NCBI GenBank assembly: GCA_001689495.1
Contig: LUJS01000003.1
Location: 3,429 to 60,130 of the forward strand
DNA length: 56,702 bases
Source of the DNA: Bacteroidales bacterium M8
GTDB lineage: Bacteria; Bacteroidota; Bacteroidia; Bacteroidales; Muribaculaceae
Direction of reading: 5' to 3'
Below, one piece after another: positions 51,558 to 56,702 of the stretch. A program made the translations under genes and the position numbers. A model generated the notes under the pieces. That model was not told the DNA's origin. It searched no databases and saw only the letters and a list, made by a program, of their open reading frames with translations. Numbering within the stretch: the stretch's first letter is position 1; each line of letters begins with the position of its first letter.

Positions 51558-51588
51558 CGGACGAAAAATCACTGTAACTCCATTCCGT

Positions 51589-52986
51589 ATGGTACTTGAA
51601 GAATTATATGCCTCGCTGACCGGCTCGGCCCCCGAGAGCGTGACGGCGCTGACACCGGCGGGTTCGTCGCGCAGGTATTTCAGACTCTCGGGCACCGAGA
51701 GCGTCGTGGGTGTCATCGGCACCAACCGGGCCGAGAACGAGGCGTTCATATATCTGGCGGGGCACTTCGAGAGCCTCGACCTGCCCGCGCCGAGGGTGCT
51801 GGCCGTGAGCCGCGACCGCATGGCATACCTGCAGACCGATCTGGGCGACACCAGCCTGTGGCAACTGCGCGACGACGAGGGCCTGCTGGACCGCACCATG
51901 GCCGTGCTGCCGTGGCTGCAGACCTCGGGGCTCGACCGTCTCGACTGGGCGCGATGCTATCCGGTGAGCCGGTTTGACGCTCGCTCGGTGATGTGGGACC
52001 TCAACTATTTCAAATACTCATATCTCAACCTCACGGGCCTGTCATACTCCGAGCCTCATCTCGAGGAGGCCATGAGGCATCTGGCCGAACGCACCGAGGC
52101 ACTGCTCACGCCACGCGACTCGGGGCTGATGCTGAGAGACTTCCAGAGCCGCAACGTGATGATAAAGGAGGGCGACCCGTATGTCATCGACTTTCAGGGC
52201 GCACGGCGCGGTCCGCTGGCCTATGACGTGGCCTCGTTTGCGTGGCAGGCCAAGGCCGGGTTCTCGCCCGAGACCCGCAGGAGGCTTGTGGCACAATACG
52301 TCGACTCGCTGTCGGGGCTGCGCGAGACGGCGCCCGACTTTGACCGTCAGGTGGCCGAGATGGCGCTGCTGCGCACGCTTCAGGTGCTCGGGGCATACGG
52401 TTTCAGGGGCCTTGTCGAGAAGAAAGGACACTTCATACAGAGCATCCCGTTCGCGCTGGCCAACCTGCGCGAGCTGCTGCAAGCCGACCTGCTCGACTCG
52501 CCCAAGCTGAGGTATCTGGGCTCGCTGCTGCGCGATGTCGCCGCCAAGCCACCGATAGAGATAATACCCGCTCCCTCCGAGGGGCTGACGGTGAGGGTGT
52601 CGAGCTTCTCGTACAAGAAGGGGCTGCCCATAGACCCCTCGGGCAACGGCGGCGGATTTGTCTTCGACTGCCGCGCCATGGACAACCCGGGGCGCTATGA
52701 GGAGTATCGTCCGCTCACCGGACTCGACGCACCGGTGATCGAGTTCCTCGAGGAGAGGGGCGAGATACAGGTGTTCCTCGACGAGTGCTATGCCCTCGTG
52801 GACACGGCCATCGGGAACTACCTCAAGCGCGGATTCACGTCGCTGACAGTCAGCTTCGGGTGCACCGGCGGACGCCACCGCAGCGTCTATTCGGCACAGC
52901 ACATGGCCGAGCACGTCAAGGCAATGTTCCCCGAGGTCAACGTGATACTACAACACCGCGAACGCGGCATATCGCAGGTATTATGA
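51589..52986 (+). CDS. APH-like sugar kinase fused to a RapZ C-terminal domain
   Basis: A 465-residue two-domain cytoplasmic protein. Residues ~1-310 form an aminoglycoside phosphotransferase-type kinase: MLRDFQSRNVMI carries the catalytic Asp184 and Asn189 and VIDFQGARRG the metal-binding Asp201, the pattern of AmgK-type anomeric sugar kinases. Residues ~335-465 (LTVRVSSFSYKKGLP, then GGGFVFDCRAMDNPGRYEEY and LTVSFGCTGGRHRSVYSAQH) match the RapZ C-terminal domain, which in enterobacteria senses glucosamine-6-phosphate. The next gene, overlapping by 4 bases, is a MurU-like nucleotidyltransferase, so a MurNAc/GlcNAc recycling kinase with a built-in amino-sugar sensor is plausible. It is not an antibiotic-resistance gene on context. 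Confidence 0.85.
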   Translation: MVLEELYASLTGSAPESVTALTPAGSSRRYFRLSGTESVVGVIGTNRAENEAFIYLAGHFESLDLPAPRVLAVSRDRMAYLQTDLGDTSLWQLRDDEGLLDRTMAVLPWLQTSGLDRLDWARCYPVSRFDARSVMWDLNYFKYSYLNLTGLSYSEPHLEEAMRHLAERTEALLTPRDSGLMLRDFQSRNVMIKEGDPYVIDFQGARRGPLAYDVASFAWQAKAGFSPETRRRLVAQYVDSLSGLRETAPDFDRQVAEMALLRTLQVLGAYGFRGLVEKKGHFIQSIPFALANLRELLQADLLDSPKLRYLGSLLRDVAAKPPIEIIPAPSEGLTVRVSSFSYKKGLPIDPSGNGGGFVFDCRAMDNPGRYEEYRPLTGLDAPVIEFLEERGEIQVFLDECYALVDTAIGNYLKRGFTSLTVSFGCTGGRHRSVYSAQHMAEHVKAMFPEVNVILQHRERGISQVL

Positions 52987-53735
52987 AAGGGATGATCTTT
53001 GCCGCGGGGCTGGGCACGCGCCTCGCACCCATCACCGACACACGCCCCAAGGCACTCGTCGAGGTGGGCGGACAGACCATGCTCGAGAGGGCCATAAGGC
53101 GCCTCACCGCGGCGGGCGTAAGCGACATCACCGTCAACGTCCACCATTTTGCAGACATGGTCGAGGAGTATCTGAGGGCCAACGACGGATTCGGCGCACG
53201 CATCACCGTCAGCTCCGAGCGCGACAGGCTACTCGACACCGGCGGCGGCGTGGTCAGGGCCGCGGCATCGCTGACGGCACCTCCCGACGAGCCGATAATG
53301 CTCTATAACGCCGACATACTCACCGACTTCGACATCGGCAGGATGCTCGACGCACACCTGCACACGGGTGCTGACGCCACGCTACTCGTGTCAGACACCC
53401 GCAAGTCGTCGCGCGGACTGATATTCGGCCCTGACGGACGCATGGCGGGGTGGACCAACCTGTCGACCGGCGAGGTGAGGGCTCCGGACGAGATTCCACA
53501 GGGAGCGCGCACCATGGCGTTCGGAGGGGTACACATCATATCGCCCCGACTCATCGACGACATGGCACGATACGGGCGCGGACACAATGGCGTATTCTCG
53601 CTCACGCCCTTCTATACGGCCATCTGCGGCGACCGCGACCTCAGGGCCTATCTGCCCCGCGAGGAATACCGCTGGATCGACATCGGAAAACCCGAGACTC
53701 TGGCCGAGGCGCGCAAACTTTTTGAGACGGTTTAG
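52983..53735 (+). CDS. MurU-like sugar-1-phosphate nucleotidyltransferase
   Basis: A 250-residue enzyme of the NTP-transferase family. MIFAAGLGTRLAPITDTRPK is the nucleotide-binding signature (GxGTRL-x9-PK), MLYNADILTDFDIG the NAD metal motif, and FGGVHIISPRL and WIDIGKPETLAEA complete the fold. With the preceding kinase (ATGA overlap) it would convert an amino-sugar-1-phosphate to UDP-sugar, as MurU does for MurNAc-1-P in Pseudomonas. The exact sugar is inferred from the partner. The start at 52983 is chosen because the family N-terminus begins there. Confidence 0.85.
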   Translation: MKGMIFAAGLGTRLAPITDTRPKALVEVGGQTMLERAIRRLTAAGVSDITVNVHHFADMVEEYLRANDGFGARITVSSERDRLLDTGGGVVRAAASLTAPPDEPIMLYNADILTDFDIGRMLDAHLHTGADATLLVSDTRKSSRGLIFGPDGRMAGWTNLSTGEVRAPDEIPQGARTMAFGGVHIISPRLIDDMARYGRGHNGVFSLTPFYTAICGDRDLRAYLPREEYRWIDIGKPETLAEARKLFETV

Positions 53736-53777
53736 CATTATACTGTTATACACGGTATCACAGTTTCAACACGAATT

Positions 53778-54866
53778 ATGCTCTCACGTCCGTTCACATT
53801 CGACCGCACCGTCAGGATACTCTTCACCATAGGCTTCATAGCCGTGGTGGTCTGGCTGCTCAACAGGCTCACCAACGTGCTCCTGCCCTTCTGTCTGGCA
53901 TGTCTGATAGCCTACTTTCTCGAACCGCTGTGCGAGTTCAACATGAAGATACTCCGCATGAAGCACCGCGTCATACCCACGTTCCTCACGCTGATAGAGG
54001 CCGCGGTGGTCATAGGCGGACTGATATACCTGTTCGCGCCATCGGTGATGAAGGAGATAGACCAGATGGAGGCGATGATCAAGGACTACGGAGCCCACAA
54101 CGTCGACATCCCCTTCCTGCCGCACGAGGTGTCCGAGAGGATGCGCGAGATGCTCGACCTCGAACACCTCAAGGAACTGCTGACCCAAGACCACCTGTCG
54201 TCGATCGTCAACAAGGGCGTGTCGCTCGTGTCATACTCGGTGGGCGTGGTGTTCAGGACCGTCGAGTGGTTTCTGATGTTCATATACGTCATCTTCATAC
54301 TCATAGACTATCCCCGGCTCATGAAGGGATTCCGCCTGCTGGTGCCTCCCAAATACCGCACCGAGGTCTACAAGGTCGAGGACGACATCAAGGACAGCAT
54401 GAACCGCTACTTTCGCGTGCAGGTGCTGCTGGCACTCTGCGCCGCCGTGTTCTACTGCATCGGCTTCTCCATCGTGGGCATACCGCTGGCAATAGTGCTG
54501 GGCATACTCGTGGGCATACTCTACATCATACCATATTTCCAGTATGTCACCCTGATACCCGTCACCGCCGTGTGCTACATACAGTCGCTGGGCGGTCAGG
54601 TCGAGTTCTGGCCGCAGATAGGCAAGTGCATACTGGTCTACGTCATCAGCCAGTGCATCTGCGACTACATACTCACCCCCAAGATAATGGGCAAGGTGAT
54701 GGGCCTGAACCCGGCCATAATACTGCTGTCGCTCTCGGTATGGGGCACTCTGCTCGGGCTGATAGGCATGATCATAGCCATACCAATGACCACCCTGATG
54801 CTGGCCTACTACCAGCAATATGTAATCAACCCCGAGACGGCCGAGGAGCCCGGGGAAAAGGACTGA
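53778..54866 (+). CDS. AI-2E (PerM) family membrane transporter
   Basis: A 362-residue protein with about 7-8 membrane segments: FTIGFIAVVVWLLNRLTNVL, FCLACLIAYFLEPLCEF, LIEAAVVIGGLIYLFAP, WFLMFIYVIFILIDYPRLMK, LLALCAAVFYCIGFSIVG, VLGILVGILYIIPYF, CILVYVISQCICDYI and the terminal GLIGMIIAIPMTTLMLAYYQ. The block YFLEPL and the C-terminal PxxxG-x(8)-L-S pattern are typical of the AI-2E exporter/PerM family. Substrate unknown. Confidence 0.85.
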   Translation: MLSRPFTFDRTVRILFTIGFIAVVVWLLNRLTNVLLPFCLACLIAYFLEPLCEFNMKILRMKHRVIPTFLTLIEAAVVIGGLIYLFAPSVMKEIDQMEAMIKDYGAHNVDIPFLPHEVSERMREMLDLEHLKELLTQDHLSSIVNKGVSLVSYSVGVVFRTVEWFLMFIYVIFILIDYPRLMKGFRLLVPPKYRTEVYKVEDDIKDSMNRYFRVQVLLALCAAVFYCIGFSIVGIPLAIVLGILVGILYIIPYFQYVTLIPVTAVCYIQSLGGQVEFWPQIGKCILVYVISQCICDYILTPKIMGKVMGLNPAIILLSLSVWGTLLGLIGMIIAIPMTTLMLAYYQQYVINPETAEEPGEKD

Positions 54867-54870
54867 CACG

Positions 54871-55437
54871 ATGAAACAGGAATTCGACACCAAACTGCCT
54901 GACGAGATACTCGCCAACCCCGCATACCGCAACATAGTCACCCGCACCAGCGTGAGACAATATGAGACCGGAGTCTCAATTAATGAGACTGAGACTGCCG
55001 CACTGATGCACGCCGCCATGGCCGCGCCCACCGCAGTAAACCGCCAGCCGTGGGAGTTCGTGGTCATTGACCGCCGGGATATTCTCGACGCTCTGGCCGA
55101 GGCACTCCCCTATGCCAAGATGCTGGCCCGCGCACCGATGGCCATCGCCGTGTGCGGCAACAGCGAGCGGTTTCTCGACGGCGACGACGCCACGCTCTGG
55201 CAGCAAGACCTCTCGGCCGCGACCGAGAACATCCTGCTGGCCGCACACGCCCTCGGGCTCGGCGCGGTCTGGACATGCCTCTATCCCCATCAAGACCGCA
55301 TGAAGGCCGCCACACGCATGCTCGCGATACCCGAGGGGATAGTCCCGTTCGCCATCATACCCATCGGCCGACCCGCCGCCACGCCCGATCCGCGGGACAA
55401 GTGGAGACCCGACAGAATACACATCAACGGTTTCTGA
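54871..55437 (+). CDS. Nitroreductase-family protein
   Basis: A 188-residue FMN-dependent oxidoreductase. RTSVRQYETG (FMN phosphate contact), AAMAAPTAVNRQPWEFVVI, and the C-terminal ALGLGAVWTCLYP with IPEGIVPFAIIPIGRPA are the family signature, with the usual 185-200 length. Residues ~33-43 (TGVSINETETAAL) are encoded by a copy of the AGTCTCA...TGAGACT motif (54972-54990); the protein remains in frame and family alignment is not disrupted. It follows the AI-2E gene by 4 bases. Confidence 0.85.
   Translation: MKQEFDTKLPDEILANPAYRNIVTRTSVRQYETGVSINETETAALMHAAMAAPTAVNRQPWEFVVIDRRDILDALAEALPYAKMLARAPMAIAVCGNSERFLDGDDATLWQQDLSAATENILLAAHALGLGAVWTCLYPHQDRMKAATRMLAIPEGIVPFAIIPIGRPAATPDPRDKWRPDRIHINGF
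54972..54997. repeat. Third copy (partial) of the GTCTCA/TGAGAC motif, inside a coding region
   Basis: AGTCTCAATTAATGAGACT is a 7-bp-arm palindrome continuing as GAGACTG, resembling the repeats at 41190 and 42440. Confidence 0.6.
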
Positions 55438-55478
55438 TTTTTACAATATCTTTTGGTCTGTTATTGAAAAAGAATCCG

Positions 55479-55486
55479 TATCTTTG
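55479..55486 (+). promoter_or_regulatory. -7 box of manA
   Basis: TATCTTTG fits TAnnTTTG, 50 bases upstream of the ATG at 55537; a TTTG 23 bp upstream (55452-55455) is a little far. Translation from 55495 would skip this leader and is not favoured. Confidence 0.55.
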
Positions 55487-55536
55487 CCCTACGATTGAAG
55501 TTTCAATACGTACAATCAACGGAAATCCAATTCAAT

Positions 55537-56502
55537 ATGATCGATCTGAAACCAATAGCATTCAAGCCCTATCTGAAGAGCGTCATCTGGGGCGGTGACA
55601 AGATCTGTGGCTACAAGGGCATACCCGAAAAGCAATCCGGCATCGGCGAGAGCTGGGAGATTTCGGCCGTTCCCGGACACGAGTCCGTGGTGGCCGACGG
55701 TCCCTACGAGGGGCTCAGGCTCACCGACCTCACCCGACAGTTCGGCGCCGAACTGCTCGGCGAGCGCGTGATGAAAAGATATGACGGCAAGTTCCCGCTG
55801 CTCATCAAGATAATCGACGCCGCCGACAACCTGTCCGTACAGGTGCACCCTGACGATGCTCTGGCCATGCAGCGCCACAACAGTCTTGGCAAGACCGAGA
55901 TGTGGTACATCATCGACACCGACAAGGGCGCCAAGATATATGCCGGACTCAAGACGGCCATGACACCCGACGAATATGTAAGGCGCGTGGCCGAGGGCAC
56001 GTTCGCCGAGACGCTGGCCGAGCACGACTCTGCTCCCGGCGACGTATTCTTCCTCCCCGCAGGGCGCGTCCACGCCATCGGCGCAGGCAACCTGCTGGCC
56101 GAGATACAGGAATCGAGCGACATCACGTACCGCATCTACGACTATGACCGCCGCGACGCCGAGGGCAACCCCCGCGAGCTGCACACCGAGCTGGCCAAGG
56201 ACGCCATCGACTATACCGTCTACGAAAACTACAAGAACCCCGCCGTGCCCGACACCCCCGGCGAGGTCGAGATCGTCAAGTGCGACCACTTCACCACCGA
56301 CCGCATACAGCTCGACGGCACACTCCCGCTCAAGCTCGACCCCGAGTCGTTCACCGTGCTCATGTGCCTCAGCGGCGATGCCACCCTCACCTACCCCGCA
56401 GGCGAGACACACCTCACCGCCGGACACACCCTGCTCATACCCGCAGCCATGACAGACATCACCCTCAGCGGCAAGGGCACCCTCATCTCCTCCCGTTCCT
56501 GA
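55537..56502 (+). CDS. manA: Mannose-6-phosphate isomerase, class I
   Basis: A 321-residue cupin-type zinc isomerase interconverting mannose-6-P and fructose-6-P. FKPYLKSVIWGGDKIC is the N-terminal block; SVQVHPDD (His ligand), GKTEMWYII (Glu ligand) and LPAGRVHAIGAGNLLAEIQE (His ligand and catalytic Gln/Glu region) are intact. The start at 55537 (MIDLKPIAF) is preferred over an in-frame ATG at 55495. Confidence 0.95.
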   Translation: MIDLKPIAFKPYLKSVIWGGDKICGYKGIPEKQSGIGESWEISAVPGHESVVADGPYEGLRLTDLTRQFGAELLGERVMKRYDGKFPLLIKIIDAADNLSVQVHPDDALAMQRHNSLGKTEMWYIIDTDKGAKIYAGLKTAMTPDEYVRRVAEGTFAETLAEHDSAPGDVFFLPAGRVHAIGAGNLLAEIQESSDITYRIYDYDRRDAEGNPRELHTELAKDAIDYTVYENYKNPAVPDTPGEVEIVKCDHFTTDRIQLDGTLPLKLDPESFTVLMCLSGDATLTYPAGETHLTAGHTLLIPAAMTDITLSGKGTLISSRS

Positions 56503-56523
56503 CCACACCGCACACACAGACAC

Positions 56524-56565
56524 GACAAGTCCCGGGCACTCCCCACAGAGCCCCGGGACTTTGTC
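56524..56565 (+). terminator. Terminator of manA
   Basis: AAGTCCCGGG (56527-56536) pairs with CCCGGGACTT (56552-56561); outer bases GAC/GTC extend the stem with a one-base bulge. It ends in TTTGTC. Confidence 0.8.
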
Positions 56566-56578
56566 ATATATATACGAC

Positions 56579-56604
56579 AAAGGGTCACCCACAAGTGACC
56601 CTTT
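56579..56604. terminator. Second hairpin near the window end
   Basis: AAAGGGTCAC and GTGACCCTTT form a perfect 10-bp stem with a CCACAA loop. It may back up the manA terminator or serve the possible minus-strand gene beyond 56641. Confidence 0.6.
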
Positions 56605-56640
56605 GGTGATCCGAGCGGGCTTTGTGAGAGTGGTATTATC

Positions 56641-56702
56641 TTATTGATTATCAATTTGTTGCTTGATGTAATCGAGAAGCAATGTACCACGGTTTGTACC
56701 AC
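56641..56702 (-). CDS. Possible C-terminal end of a minus-strand gene (partial)
   Basis: Reading the minus strand into the window gives an open frame ending in a TAA at 56643-56641: TNRGTLLLDYIKQQIDNQ. The residue pattern looks protein-like, the low-GC codons differ from the rest of the window, and a hairpin lies just beyond the stop. The same segment also reads in other frames, so this is only a suggestion and no family is recognised. Confidence 0.3.
   Translation of the reverse strand, partial: GTNRGTLLLDYIKQQIDNQ

Noticed and set aside
51589..52986. Kinase-RapZ protein considered as an aminoglycoside resistance enzyme
   Set aside because: The fused RapZ domain and the coupled MurU-like gene point to amino-sugar metabolism instead.
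55516..56592. 358-codon minus-strand frame opposite manA
   Set aside because: Overlaps the whole of a well-supported manA and has no family signature.

Overview
The window looks like a chromosome segment of a GC-rich gut member of the Bacteroidales, most likely Muribaculaceae-like (inference). The grounds are: promoters of the TTTG / TAnnTTTG type with no Shine-Dalgarno sequences, type IX secretion (T9SS)-like C-terminal domains, a BACON-GH5 lipoprotein, the gene order ileS - DksA-like - lspA - DUF4296, a class III fructose bisphosphatase, FloA, and DUF4957/DUF5123-type and DUF6371-type proteins. No tRNA, rRNA, CRISPR array or complete insertion sequence was seen. Genes are densely packed and many neighbours share ATGA stop/start overlaps.

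Layout. 1-975: 3' part of a secreted protein. 976-1402: intergenic DNA rich in repeats and hairpins. 1403-6019: four-gene envelope glycan operon (Gtf3-like and GT2 glycosyltransferases, acyltransferase, LtaS-like phosphotransferase). 6098-6940: an Rpn/PD-(D/E)xK nuclease whose promoter lies in a near-perfect palindrome. 6970-12878: first NfnAB pair, a TPR/beta-propeller protein, FloA, a PHP phosphatase and a YjbR protein. 12958-14967 (minus): fructose bisphosphatase. 15181-21744: a uronate catabolism operon (KduD-like SDR, orphan PTS IIC, KduI with a signal peptide, second NfnAB pair, KdgK). 21881-29638: MFS exporter, Spy-like protein, cysteine-free thioredoxin-fold lipoprotein and TamB. 29834-31357 (minus): GH5 lipoprotein. 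31556-41144: ileS, DksA-like regulator, lspA, DUF4296 lipoprotein, a small protein, and a GH78 rhamnosidase fused to a sialidase-like propeller.

41190-43533 is an island-like pair, a RepA-type ATPase followed by a DUF6371/Toprim primase-like protein. Two 50-bp copies of a GTCTCA/TGAGAC palindrome, exactly 1250 bp apart, bracket the ATPase gene, and the second copy encodes its C-terminus. 43717-46583: a two-gene secreted system. 46740-47511: a beta-barrel and a small protein. 47589-51513 (minus): TrmH - RadA - LtaS-like operon starting at an apparently leaderless promoter. 51589-56502: an APH-like kinase fused to a RapZ C-terminal domain, a MurU-like nucleotidyltransferase (together a plausible amino-sugar recycling route), an AI-2E family transporter, a nitroreductase and ManA.

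The points I consider most worth following are the repeat-bracketed ATPase/primase pair, the NfnAB copy inside the uronate operon whose NfnA has lost its nucleotide-binding motifs, the exported KduI, and the kinase-RapZ fusion. All functions are inferred from sequence reading alone; no database search was run.
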